64,000 bases of DNA, taken from Amycolatopsis rifamycinica (lineage in GTDB: Bacteria; Actinomycetota; Actinomycetes; Mycobacteriales; Pseudonocardiaceae). The notes under the pieces are model-generated. The model had not been told where the DNA came from. It searched no databases and saw only the letters and a program-made list of their open reading frames with translations. The stretch lies in NCBI RefSeq assembly GCF_000695625.1, contig NZ_JMQI01000027.1, positions 124,001 through 188,000 of the forward strand, written 5' to 3'. Numbering within the stretch: the stretch's first letter is position 1; each line of letters opens with the position of its first letter. Of the stretch, positions 24,434-32,858 are shown piece by piece. Position numbers and translations under genes: made by a program.

Positions 24434-25177
24434 GTGAACGCCGCGATCACCTTCGGGCCCGCCCTGGTGGCGGTCCTCGTCCTCCTCACCGTCGTCGGTG
24501 CCGCCGTGGTCCGGGCCGGTGGCCTGGGCCAGGGTCGCGCGGTGCTGATCGCCGCCGCCCGCGCGGTCGCGCAGCTCGCCGTCGTCTCGCTGGTGATCAC
24601 CGCCGTCCTGCGCTCGGTGCCGCTCACCGGCCTCTTCGTGCTGCTGATGTTCGCGATCGCCGCGGTGACGTCGGCGCGGCGGGTCGGCACCCGCCGGAAC
24701 CTCCCGTGGACGGCACTGGCCATCGCCGCCGGCGTCGTGCCCGTGCTGGCGCTCGTCCTCGGCGCCGGGGTCGTTCCGCCGGCGCCGATCGCGGTCGTTC
24801 CGATCGCCGGCATCGTCATCGGCGGCGCCATGACCGCGACGTCGCAGGCCGCCCGCCGCGCCCTCGACGAGCTGAAGGCGCGCCACGGCGAGTACGAAGC
24901 CGCGCTCGCCCTCGGCTTCCTGCCGCGCCCGGCCGCGCTGGAGATCTGCCGCCCGTCGGCCGGGCACGCGCTGATCCCGGCGCTCGACCAGACCCGCACG
25001 GTCGGCCTGGTGACGCTGCCCGGCGCCTACGTCGGCGTCCTGCTCGGCGGCGCCGGCCCGGTCCAAGCCGGGCTGACGCAGGTGCTCGTGCTGATCGGGC
25101 TGCTGGCCGCGGAAGCCGTGTCGATCCTGGTGACCGTGCAGCTCGTCGCGGCCGGGAAGCTCAGCCGAGCGGCGTAG
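24434..25177 (+). CDS. fetB: FetB/UPF0014 family ABC transporter permease
   Basis: A 247-residue integral membrane protein with seven predicted helices, starting FGPALVAVLVLLTVVGAAVV. Family motifs are GLGQGRAVLIAAARAVAQLAVV, PIAGIVIGGAMTATSQAARR, and ALALGFLPRPAALEICRPSAGHALIPALDQTRTVGLVTLPGAYVG, here split by family-conserved Arg and Pro residues. In E. coli FetAB exports iron and protects from peroxide. The ATPase partner FetA is absent next to it, so the transporter is incomplete locally. The GTG at 24434 is 16 bp after the MmpS-like gene. Its end overlaps the convergent phosphatase by 17 bp. Confidence 0.85.
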   Translation: MNAAITFGPALVAVLVLLTVVGAAVVRAGGLGQGRAVLIAAARAVAQLAVVSLVITAVLRSVPLTGLFVLLMFAIAAVTSARRVGTRRNLPWTALAIAAGVVPVLALVLGAGVVPPAPIAVVPIAGIVIGGAMTATSQAARRALDELKARHGEYEAALALGFLPRPAALEICRPSAGHALIPALDQTRTVGLVTLPGAYVGVLLGGAGPVQAGLTQVLVLIGLLAAEAVSILVTVQLVAAGKLSRAA

Positions 25178-25847
25178 CCAGGTGGGCCGTGTCGTTGAAG
25201 CGCCGCACGATCCAGGTGTCGCCGTGCAGCACCAGGTGCGAGATCGACCCGTTGTCGGCGCCGAGGAACGCGAACCGCTCGACCGAGCGGCTGGCCTGCG
25301 CGAACACCTCGCCGATCACGCCGCCGTGGGTGAACACGGCGACGCGCCGGTCGGGGTGCGCGGCCGCGATGCGGGTCAGCGCGCCGCGGATCCGGGCCCC
25401 GAACCGCTCGTCGGACTCCGCGCCCGGGATCACGTCCCAGCGCTGCTCGGTCCACAGCCGGTCGACGATCGGGTGGCCGTCGGTCGTGTACTTCCGGAAG
25501 AGGCCGTTCTCCCAGTCGCCGAGGTGGATCTCGCGCAGGTCCGGCTCGACGACCGGGGTCAGCCCGAGCTTCTCCGCCAGCGGCGCGGCGGTCTGCGCCG
25601 TGCGGCGCAGCGTCGTCACGTAGATCGCGTCGACGCGCTCCCCGGCGAGCCGGGCGCCGACGCGCTGGGCGTGGTCACGGCCCTCCGGCGCGAGGTCCGG
25701 GTCGGCCTGGCCGTCGACCAGCTCGAACGGGTTGTCGCCGCGGGCCGGAGCGGATTCGCCGTGCCGGACCAGGAAGATCTCCGTCGCGCCCGGGGGCGGG
25801 CTGAAGCGGTGCTGGCGGTATTCGATCTCCTGCTCGGGCGTGCTCAT
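25161..25847 (-). CDS. Histidine phosphatase family protein
   Basis: A 228-residue cytosolic phosphatase of the phosphoglycerate-mutase-like superfamily. The catalytic motif is FLVRHGESAP (His and Arg) near residue 28. Other pieces are LAPEGRDHAQRVGARL, VTTLRRTAQTAAPLAEKLG (Arg that binds phosphate), DLREIHLGDWENG with the proton-donor acid, and VFTHGGVIGEVF with the second His. The substrate is unknown; the family includes acid phosphatases, cofactor phosphatases and regulators. An ATG with GGGG nearby is used. It is followed after 10 bp upstream by the antiporter gene on the same strand. Confidence 0.88.
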   Translation of the reverse strand: MSTPEQEIEYRQHRFSPPPGATEIFLVRHGESAPARGDNPFELVDGQADPDLAPEGRDHAQRVGARLAGERVDAIYVTTLRRTAQTAAPLAEKLGLTPVVEPDLREIHLGDWENGLFRKYTTDGHPIVDRLWTEQRWDVIPGAESDERFGARIRGALTRIAAAHPDRRVAVFTHGGVIGEVFAQASRSVERFAFLGADNGSISHLVLHGDTWIVRRFNDTAHLATPLG

Positions 25848-25857
25848 GGCCCCGACA

Positions 25858-27741
25858 TTAGCCGAGTTGCTTGTCCACGAAACACCACCGCCACGTCTCG
25901 CCCGGCTCGTAGCTGCGCATCACCGGGTGCCGGGTCTCGTGGAAGTGCCGGGTCGCGTGGCGGCGCGGCGAGGAGTCGCAGCAGGCGACGTTGCCGCACT
26001 TGAGGCACATCCGCAGGTGCACCCACGTCGTGCCCTCGGTGAGGCAGGCGGCGCAGCTGTCGGCCGAGCTGGGGTCCTTGTCCACCCACTCGTGCGCCAG
26101 GTGCTTGCACGAACCCGCCGTCGCGGCCGGGGTGCGCAGTTCGCGGCCCTCGACGTCGGGTTCGGCCTCGTCGCGGTCGAGCATGGACTCCTCGATGTCG
26201 AGGCGCTCCAGGACCCGGCGCAGGACGTCGTCGTCGGCGCTGCCGCTGGCGCGGGCCTTGAGGAACTGGTCGCGTTCCACTTCCAGCAGCTCCAGCCGCA
26301 GCCGGCGGTAGGCGTCGCTCGGTGTCTCGGCCAGTGCGCTCTGCCGGCCGAGCTGCTCCCACGCCGAGTCGGCGCGGTGCTGCAGCCGGTCGCGCAGCCG
26401 CTGGATGATCTCGGGCGGGTCGTCGGGCTGCCGGATCTCCTCCAGCTTGGCCAGCGCCGCCCGGGTCATGTCGTGGAGGACGGCCGCCTCCTGCAGCGCG
26501 TCCTCCGCGGGGTCCGGCCGGGGCAGGCGCAGCGCCCGGATCAGCGGCGGCAGCGTCATGCCCTGCACGGCGAGCGTCCCGGCCACGACGACGAACGCGG
26601 CGAGCACCAGCACGGCCCGCTGCGGGGTGTCCGCGGGCAGCACGAACGCGGCCGCGAGCGTCACCACCCCGCGCATGCCCGCCCAGGAGATCACCGCGGA
26701 GTAGCGCCACGGCCAGATCTTCGCCTGCGCCTTCTTCGGCAGCAGCCGCCGCTTCACCCGCTTCACGGTGCCGATGCCGGCCAGCCACACCACCCGGGTC
26801 AGGATGGTCGCGGCGAGCACGGCGACGCAGATCCAGGTGAGCGTGGCCAGCGAGAGCCCGCTCTCGCCGACTTCGGCGAGGATCCGCCGCAGCTGCAGGC
26901 CGATCAGCAGGAAGACCATGTTCTCCAGCAGGAACGCGATGGTCTGCCAGTTCAGCCGGGACGCCAGCCGGGTCGAGCCGGACAGGATCTGCGGCGCCTT
27001 GTGCCCGAGGATGAGCCCGGCGATGACCACCGCGAGCACGCCGGAGCCGTGGATCGCCTCGGCCGGCAGGTAGGCGATGAACGGCACGGCGAACGACAGC
27101 GCGGTGTCGAGCACCGGCTCGTTCAGGCGGGCCCGGATGAACGCGGCGACGAACCCGACGACGAGCCCGACCACGGCCCCGCCGATGGCCGCGCGGAAGA
27201 AGTCGGCGCCGACCTGCCACAGACTGACCGAACCGGCCAGCGCGGCGATGGCCGTGCGGAGCGCGACCAGCGCGGCGGCGTCGTTGAAGAGGCTCTCGCC
27301 CTCCAGGAGCCGGATCAGCTTGCGGGGCATCCCGACCCGCCGGGCGACGACGCTGGCGGCGACCGCGTCCGGCGGCGCCACCACCGCGCCGAGCGCGATG
27401 CCGCCGGCCAGCGGCAGGCCCGGGATCACCGCCCACGCGACCACGCCGACGCCGAGCGCGGTGAACACGACCAGCCCGACCGACATCAGCCCGATCGCCC
27501 CGCGGTTCTTCCGGAAGTCGACCAGCGACGTCTGGATGGCCGCCGAGTACAGCAGCGGCGGGAGCAGCCCGAGCAGCACGACCTCGGGGTCGAGGTGGAC
27601 CTCGGGCACGCCGGGGACGTAGGAGGCGGCGACGCCGACGACGATCAGGCACAGCGGGGCGGACCAGTCCAGCCGCCGCGCCACCGCGCTGACGACGAGG
27701 ACGGTCACGACCAGCGCCACTATCTCTGCCGCTATGTGCAC
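25858..27741 (-). CDS. Na+/H+ antiporter (CPA1) with C-terminal UBP-type zinc finger
   Basis: A 627-residue protein. Residues 1-410 form a CPA1-type Na+/H+ antiporter with about 12 membrane helices; the ion-binding motif is LLEGESLFNDAAALVALR and an Arg-rich re-entrant piece reads WAGMRGVVTLAAAF. Residues 415-525 are cytosolic and helical. Residues 540-627 are a zf-UBP domain: CKHLAHEWV, DSCAACL, LRMCLKCGNVACCDSS, HATRHFHETRHPVM, a full zinc set. In eukaryotes this domain binds ubiquitin C-termini; its role in bacteria is unknown. The start is a GTG at 27741. It is read from just before the SnoaL-like gene and leads into the phosphatase gene. Confidence 0.9.
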   Translation of the reverse strand: MHIAAEIVALVVTVLVVSAVARRLDWSAPLCLIVVGVAASYVPGVPEVHLDPEVVLLGLLPPLLYSAAIQTSLVDFRKNRGAIGLMSVGLVVFTALGVGVVAWAVIPGLPLAGGIALGAVVAPPDAVAASVVARRVGMPRKLIRLLEGESLFNDAAALVALRTAIAALAGSVSLWQVGADFFRAAIGGAVVGLVVGFVAAFIRARLNEPVLDTALSFAVPFIAYLPAEAIHGSGVLAVVIAGLILGHKAPQILSGSTRLASRLNWQTIAFLLENMVFLLIGLQLRRILAEVGESGLSLATLTWICVAVLAATILTRVVWLAGIGTVKRVKRRLLPKKAQAKIWPWRYSAVISWAGMRGVVTLAAAFVLPADTPQRAVLVLAAFVVVAGTLAVQGMTLPPLIRALRLPRPDPAEDALQEAAVLHDMTRAALAKLEEIRQPDDPPEIIQRLRDRLQHRADSAWEQLGRQSALAETPSDAYRRLRLELLEVERDQFLKARASGSADDDVLRRVLERLDIEESMLDRDEAEPDVEGRELRTPAATAGSCKHLAHEWVDKDPSSADSCAACLTEGTTWVHLRMCLKCGNVACCDSSPRRHATRHFHETRHPVMRSYEPGETWRWCFVDKQLG

Positions 27742-27774
27742 GGGCCCATCATCACCCGGGCGTCGCGGCGGGCG

Positions 27775-28182
27775 TCACCGGGCCAGCTCGGGGAGCACTT
27801 CGGCGACCAGCTGGGTGTCCATGTACTCGGTGATTTCGCGGATCCGGCCGTCCTCGAGCCGGAAGACGAAGCAGTACTTGTTGTCGTAGCGGGCTCCGGT
27901 CCTGGTGGCGACGCTGCCCTGCGTCTCGACCACGACGACGTCGTCCTCGGCGACGAACCGGCTCGCGGTGCTCGTGTAGGTGCCCTCGAACTGCTCGCCG
28001 AGCGGGGCCAGCAGGTCGCGGCGGACCGAGTCCCGGCCGCGGAAGCTGCCGGACCAGCTGTTGTGCCCGCTGACGGTCCAGGTGACGTCGTCGGACATGG
28101 CGCCGATGAGCGGGCGGATGTCGCCGGTCGCCCACGCGTCGAACGCCGTCTTCAGGAGCTGCTTGTTCTCGGCTGCGCTCAT
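27775..28182 (-). CDS. SnoaL-like / NTF2-fold protein
   Basis: A 135-residue NTF2-superfamily protein (LLKTAFDAWATGDIRPLIGAMSDDVTWTVSGHN, FRGRDSVRRDLLAPLGEQF, VVVETQGSVATRTGARYDNKYCFVFRLEDGRIREITEYMDTQLV). The fold can host isomerase or hydrolase activity or just bind a ligand; none can be assigned. The start at 28182 is next to a perfect 20-bp palindrome at 28198-28217 in the divergent region with the carboxylesterase gene, so both may answer to the same regulator. Confidence 0.88.
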   Translation of the reverse strand: MSAAENKQLLKTAFDAWATGDIRPLIGAMSDDVTWTVSGHNSWSGSFRGRDSVRRDLLAPLGEQFEGTYTSTASRFVAEDDVVVVETQGSVATRTGARYDNKYCFVFRLEDGRIREITEYMDTQLVAEVLPELAR

Positions 28183-28197
28183 GGCCCGTAGTCAACA

Positions 28198-28217
28198 CCC
28201 TGGAGCGTGCTCCAGGG
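28198..28217. promoter_or_regulatory. Palindromic operator (MerR/TetR-like) between divergent genes
   Basis: CCCTGGAGC and GCTCCAGGG form perfect 9-bp arms with a GT spacer, 15 bp from the SnoaL-like start. TAGGCT at 28226-28231 is a likely leaderless -10 box for the carboxylesterase gene. The CTGGAGC/GCTCCAG pattern resembles many MerR-family sites; no merR gene is in the window. Confidence 0.6.
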
Positions 28218-28238
28218 CAAGTTCGTAGGCTGGGCCGC

Positions 28239-29624
28239 GTGACGACGGTGGAGATCGCGCCCGGCGCGCTGCGCGGGTCCGGGCAAGACGGGGTCCGGAC
28301 GTTCCTCGGCGTGCCGTACGCCGAGCCGCCCGTGGGGGCGCTGCGGTTCCGCGCGCCGCGGCCGGTGGCGCCGTGGGCGGGCGTCCGGGACGCCACCGGG
28401 TGGGCGCCGCGCGCGCCGCAGCCCGAACTGACCGGGCGCGGCTTCACCGGCGGCGAGGACTGCCTCTACCTGAACGTCTACGCGCCGGCCCCGCCCGGCT
28501 CGTACCCGGTGCTGGTGTGGATCCACGGCGGGGGCGGCGTGATGGGCGCGCCGCACCAGTTCGACGCGTCCGCCTACGCGCGGCGGGGTGTCGTCGTCGT
28601 GACCGTCGCCTACCGGCTCGGCGTGCTCGGGATGCTGCACCTGCCGGGCGTCGCGGATTCCAACCTCTCGCTGCGTGACCAGGTCGCGGCGCTCGAATGG
28701 GTGCGGGACAACATCGGGGCGTTCGGAGGCGACCCCGGCCGCGTCACGCTGGCCGGGCAGTCGAACGGCGGGCGCACGGTCGGGACGCTGCTGGCCGTAC
28801 CCGCCACCCGCGGGCTGGTTCACCGGGCGATCGTGCAGAGCGGCACCGGCGTCGGCTCGGTCGTCCACACCCCGGCCGAAGGCGCGGCCGTGGCTTCGGC
28901 GGTCCTCGCGGAGCTGGACGCTTCGCCGGACGACCTCGCGACGTTGCCGGTGACGCGGATCCTCGAGGCACAGCAACGGGTTTCGGCGGTGTCGGGCACC
29001 AAGGTGACCTACCGCGTGGTCGTCGGCGACGATTTGCTCCCGCACCGGCCGCTGGACGGCGTGCGCGACGTCCCGCTGCTCATCGGCACGACGGCCGACG
29101 AGGAGGACCTGTTCAGCTGGCTGCAGTCGGGCGGCGCGAAGCTGCTGGGCGTCGGTTCGACGATGCTGACCGCCGCCGAGATCGAAAAAGCCGTCACGGT
29201 GTACGACGACCTCCTCGACTGGCCGGCGGACCAGATCCGCAACCGCGCGCTGACGGCGGGGGACTGGTGGATCCCGGCGATCCGCTTCGCCGAGCGGCAG
29301 CCGGACGCGTGGATGTACCGCCTGGACTGGCGGATCGCCCCGCGCGGGAAGGGACTCGGCGCGGCACACGGGCTCGACCTGCCGCTGGTGTTCGACGACA
29401 TCCGCAACCGCAACTGGCGGTTCCTCTTCGCCGGGCGCCCGTTCCCGGCGGAGCGGATGCAGGCGGTGGCCACGGAGATGTTCGACGCCTGGGTCCGGTT
29501 CGTCACGACCGGCGACCCGGGCTGGCCCCGCTACACGACGGCGGACCGGGTGACCCACCTCTTCGACGACGTCTCCGCGACGGTGTCCGACCCGGACCGC
29601 GAGCAGCGCCTGCTCTGGGAATGA
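28239..29624 (+). CDS. Carboxylesterase/lipase family (type B) protein
   Basis: A 461-residue alpha/beta-hydrolase of the type-B carboxylesterase family. Seen are TFLGVPYAEPPVGALRF, ED CLYLNVYAP, oxyanion VLVWIHGGGGVMG, VVTVAYRLGVLGML, and the nucleophile region GDPGRVTLAGQSNGGRTVG. Most relatives have GESAGG there; here it reads GQSNGG, with Ser kept. The Glu lies in TTADEEDLFSW and the His in GAAHGLDLPLVF. No signal peptide, so it acts in the cytosol on an unknown ester. The GTG at 28239 fits a leaderless start. A perfect hairpin follows one base after the stop. Confidence 0.9.
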   Translation: MTTVEIAPGALRGSGQDGVRTFLGVPYAEPPVGALRFRAPRPVAPWAGVRDATGWAPRAPQPELTGRGFTGGEDCLYLNVYAPAPPGSYPVLVWIHGGGGVMGAPHQFDASAYARRGVVVVTVAYRLGVLGMLHLPGVADSNLSLRDQVAALEWVRDNIGAFGGDPGRVTLAGQSNGGRTVGTLLAVPATRGLVHRAIVQSGTGVGSVVHTPAEGAAVASAVLAELDASPDDLATLPVTRILEAQQRVSAVSGTKVTYRVVVGDDLLPHRPLDGVRDVPLLIGTTADEEDLFSWLQSGGAKLLGVGSTMLTAAEIEKAVTVYDDLLDWPADQIRNRALTAGDWWIPAIRFAERQPDAWMYRLDWRIAPRGKGLGAAHGLDLPLVFDDIRNRNWRFLFAGRPFPAERMQAVATEMFDAWVRFVTTGDPGWPRYTTADRVTHLFDDVSATVSDPDREQRLLWE

Positions 29625-29662
29625 CCGGAGGCGGCACTTTCACGTGAAAGTGCCGCCTCCGG
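29625..29662. terminator. Perfect 38-bp palindromic terminator
   Basis: The two 19-bp halves (left CCGGAGGCGGCACTTTCAC) are exact reverse complements. It sits between the convergent esterase and csxA genes, so it can stop both. The inner 30 bp recur exactly at 53174-53203. Confidence 0.8.
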
Positions 29663-29669
29663 TCCGGAG

Positions 29670-32600
29670 CTAGACGGTGATCTTGTCGAGGTTCGGGCCG
29701 CCGTTGGCGGTCGTCGCCGTCGCCTTGATCTTGTTGGTCCCCGCGAGGAGGGACACCGGGATGGTGACCGTCTGCCACGTGTCCCAGTTGCCCGTGCCGC
29801 CGAACGCCACGGCCGACGCACCAACGCGGCCGTTGACCGTGATGTCCATCGGGCGGTTCGCCGTGGTGCCGTTGGCGAACCGCAGGGCCACGTTCGCCGG
29901 CCCCGCCGCGGCCGCGGTCACCGAGAACTCCACCGCGCTGCCGGTCGCGTTGCCGTAGTTGACGAACCCGCTGCCCGTGTAGCCCAGGTGGTTCGACTCC
30001 GCGACGCCGTTCGTGATCGCCGCGTCCTCGGCCTGGTGATCGGCCGGGGTGCCCGGATCGGCGGAGCCGTCCGCCGGGATCGTCTTCGTGCCGGTGTTCC
30101 AGCCCGCCACCCGCACCGATGGCGCGGCTCCGCGCAGGTCCGCGGTCCGGTACGTCGCCGTCAGCGTCGTGGACTCACCCGGCCAGAGGCTGACCTGGTT
30201 GTCGGTCCACCGCACCGGCAGCACCGGCGCGCCCGCCGCGCCGACCACGTGCGCGTCGACGAAGAACGCCGGCACCTTGCCGGTCGAGGTGTTCTTCAGC
30301 GTCACCTTGGTCGTCGTGGTGCCGTCGGCGTTGGCCGTCGAGGAAGCGTTCGCGCCGACGGTGACCGAAGCCAGCGAGTTGAGCCCCGACAGGTCCGCGT
30401 ACGACGTCGTCGGCGTGTAGTACCAGTCGCTGTTGGCCCAGTCCAGGGTGTCGGCCTTGGTGGACAGCCAGTACACGTTCCGGCTGACCTCCTTGCCCGA
30501 GGAGTCGCTGAGCACCAGCTTCGCCAGGTACGTCGTCGACAGCCCGCTCACCGAGCCGATGGTCAGCGCCGTCGTCTTCGCGCCGTCACCGCCCACCGAA
30601 ACGCTCTTCGTCTGGTCGAACTTGGCCGTGCCGTCCAGGTTGAACAGCTGCACGCGGGCCGTCAAACCGGACGCCGGGTCGTGGTTGTGGTTGACCACCA
30701 CGACCGACTTGGTGTCGTAGGAGTACTGGATGTGCAGCGGCTCGTTCGCCTTCTTGGCCCCGAAGTACGAGCCGTTCTGGTCGAGGTAGGCGTCGAACAG
30801 CTGCCAGTGCAGCGACGTCCAGCCGCTGTTGAGCATCCAGTAGATGATCCCGGTGGCCGGGTTCGTGCCGTCGCTGAAGTTGCGCGAGTGCGACTCGAAC
30901 TCGGCGCGGACGTTCTCGTACTGCGCCAGCTGCGCCTTCCGGACGAAGTCGGCCAGGCTCGCCGGCTTGCCGTAGCGGCCGGCCAGCGCGTCGCCGAACA
31001 GCTTCAGGTCGGCGAACGTCGAGGACGACGACCGGTGGTACTGCGGCGCCGACGGGTTCTTCCACAGCGTGTCGAGCTCGCTCGAGGACATCATCCGCTT
31101 GAGCGTGTCCATCGTCGGGATGTCCGGCCCGGCGCTGGTTTCGGAGTTGAAGCTCCACGCGCCGCCGCTGTCGGAGTGCGCCTTGTCGTACCAGTACACC
31201 GGCGGGATCCAGTCGTACGGCCCGTTCATCTTCATCCCGGACGAGCCCAGCTGCGGCGACGACTTCGCCGACGCGGCCGGGACCACCGGCGTGGCCCAGT
31301 CCGCGGCGCTCAGCGCGTCGAGGTAGTTCTTCTCGATCGTCGCGTCGGGGGCGAAGTCGCTGCCGATGAGGAACGAGATGACGCTCGGGTGGTCGCGCAG
31401 CCGCTCGGCCTCCGCGGTCATCGACGCCTTCGCGACCGGGTAGTCGGCCGCGGTCCAGGGGTCACCCTTCTCCTCGCCGTTGACCTGGCCCTCCCACTTG
31501 TCGCAGCACTCCCAGCCGGGCAGGGTCAGCACGCCCATCCGGTCGGCGAGGTCGAAGAACTCGTCCGGCTCGATGTGTCCCTCCAGGCGCACGGTGTTCA
31601 GCCCGAGGTCCTTGACGTAGGCCAGCTTGTCCGCGGCGGCTTGGGCGTTCCAGCGCAGGAACAGGTCCGGCGAGTAGCCGCCGCCCTTGATCAGCAGCGG
31701 CCGCCCGTTGACGGTGTACGCCCGGCCGCCACTGGCGTTCTTGTTCGCCGTCACCTGGCGGATGCCGAAGGTCGAGTGCGCGGAGTCCGACGCCGTGCCG
31801 CCGACGCTCGCGGTCAGGTCGAGGTCGTGGAGCGGCTGCGCGCCCATCCCCGCCGGCCACCAGACCTGCGGGTTGTCGATCCCGATCACCGGGAACGTCA
31901 CGGTCTTCTTCTCCTTGGCCGCCAACGGGACCGTCTGGCTGACGGCACGCCCGGCGACCGTGCCCGACACCGTCGCCGACACCGCGGCGGCGCTGTCGTT
32001 GCGGACGTCGGCCTTCACCGTCAGGTCGGCGTGGGTCAGCCCGGTCAGCTTCGTGACGACGTGCGCGCCGCGCAGGGCCACCGGGCCGCTGCGGCGCACG
32101 AGGACGTCCCGCACGATGCCCATGTTCTGGTCCGGCGGGGTCTGCGCCCAGTCGATCCAGCCCATCGACAGGTCCTTGTTCGGGTCGTTCGGGTAGACCT
32201 TGAACGCGACGCTGTTCGTGCCCGCCTTCACCAGCGCGGTGATGTCCAGGTCGTGGCGGGTGTAGGCGCCGTTGACCTGCGTCTTGTCGGCGACGCGCGT
32301 CCCGTTGACCCAGACGTCGGCCTTCGACAGCACGCCGCTGAAGTCGAGGTACGTGCGCTGGGTCGGGTCGGCGACGGTGAGGTCGGTGCGGTACCACCAC
32401 GGGACCTGGAAGTCCGCGACCGGCACGTTCTTCATGTTCGTCGAGTAGAACGGATCGGCGTACTTGCCGTTGGCCAGCAGGCCGGCGTAGACGGTCGACC
32501 GCGGGCCGACCGGGTACCAGCCGGCGGTGTCGTAGCCGGGCTTGGAGACCGCGGAGTCGTCGCTGACCTGCGCCGACGTCTGGATCAGGAAGCCGGGGAC

Positions 32601-32741
32601 CGCGGTGGCCGGGGCCGCGGCCGCGACGACGGCTCGCACCGGTTCCTGACCGGTGGCCGACGCGGCGGTGGCCCCGCTGACCGCGACGGCCAGCGAGGCC
32701 GCCACGAGGAGAGTCCGGGTTCTTCTCTGCCGATAGCTCAC
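29670..32741 (-). CDS. csxA: Secreted exo-beta-D-glucosaminidase (GH2, CsxA type)
   Basis: CsxA removes glucosamine from the non-reducing end of chitosan and chito-oligomers outside the cell. The 1023-residue protein begins with a signal peptide (cleavage near residue 30). It continues with the GH2 sugar-binding, Ig-like and TIM-barrel domains and a C-terminal CBM35-type module (ESNHLGYTGSGFVNYGN, NGGPNLDKITV). The motifs WECCDKWEGQVNGEEKG, FLIGSDFAPD and FNSETSAG match the A. orientalis enzyme as I remember it. Asp462 and Glu534 fall at a constant 7-residue offset from its catalytic Asp469 and Glu541; Asp as acid/base is typical of this GH2 subgroup. The GTG follows TAGGAGG. A palindrome upstream suggests repression. 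Confidence 0.94.
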   Translation of the reverse strand: MSYRQRRTRTLLVAASLAVAVSGATAASATGQEPVRAVVAAAAPATAVPGFLIQTSAQVSDDSAVSKPGYDTAGWYPVGPRSTVYAGLLANGKYADPFYSTNMKNVPVADFQVPWWYRTDLTVADPTQRTYLDFSGVLSKADVWVNGTRVADKTQVNGAYTRHDLDITALVKAGTNSVAFKVYPNDPNKDLSMGWIDWAQTPPDQNMGIVRDVLVRRSGPVALRGAHVVTKLTGLTHADLTVKADVRNDSAAAVSATVSGTVAGRAVSQTVPLAAKEKKTVTFPVIGIDNPQVWWPAGMGAQPLHDLDLTASVGGTASDSAHSTFGIRQVTANKNASGGRAYTVNGRPLLIKGGGYSPDLFLRWNAQAAADKLAYVKDLGLNTVRLEGHIEPDEFFDLADRMGVLTLPGWECCDKWEGQVNGEEKGDPWTAADYPVAKASMTAEAERLRDHPSVISFLIGSDFAPDATIEKNYLDALSAADWATPVVPAASAKSSPQLGSSGMKMNGPYDWIPPVYWYDKAHSDSGGAWSFNSETSAGPDIPTMDTLKRMMSSSELDTLWKNPSAPQYHRSSSSTFADLKLFGDALAGRYGKPASLADFVRKAQLAQYENVRAEFESHSRNFSDGTNPATGIIYWMLNSGWTSLHWQLFDAYLDQNGSYFGAKKANEPLHIQYSYDTKSVVVVNHNHDPASGLTARVQLFNLDGTAKFDQTKSVSVGGDGAKTTALTIGSVSGLSTTYLAKLVLSDSSGKEVSRNVYWLSTKADTLDWANSDWYYTPTTSYADLSGLNSLASVTVGANASSTANADGTTTTKVTLKNTSTGKVPAFFVDAHVVGAAGAPVLPVRWTDNQVSLWPGESTTLTATYRTADLRGAAPSVRVAGWNTGTKTIPADGSADPGTPADHQAEDAAITNGVAESNHLGYTGSGFVNYGNATGSAVEFSVTAAAAGPANVALRFANGTTANRPMDITVNGRVGASAVAFGGTGNWDTWQTVTIPVSLLAGTNKIKATATTANGGPNLDKITV

Positions 32742-32788
32742 TAGCGCGCCTCCTAGGCACCCACGGCGGCGGGGGACAGCGGACCATC

Positions 32789-32807
32789 GTTAGGGAACTT
32801 TCCTAAC
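32789..32807. promoter_or_regulatory. Operator palindrome upstream of csxA (CsnR-like)
   Basis: GTTAGGGAACTTTCCTAAC is a 19-bp near-perfect palindrome (8 of 9 pairs) 48 bp upstream of csxA. It resembles the AGGAAA/TTTCCT operators that I recall for CsnR, the ROK-family repressor of Streptomyces chitosanase genes. No ROK regulator is in the window. Confidence 0.6.
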
Positions 32808-32858
32808 AATTGCGCACGATCGTAGCGGTCCGCTCACGCGGGGAACAGGGCCGTTTCG

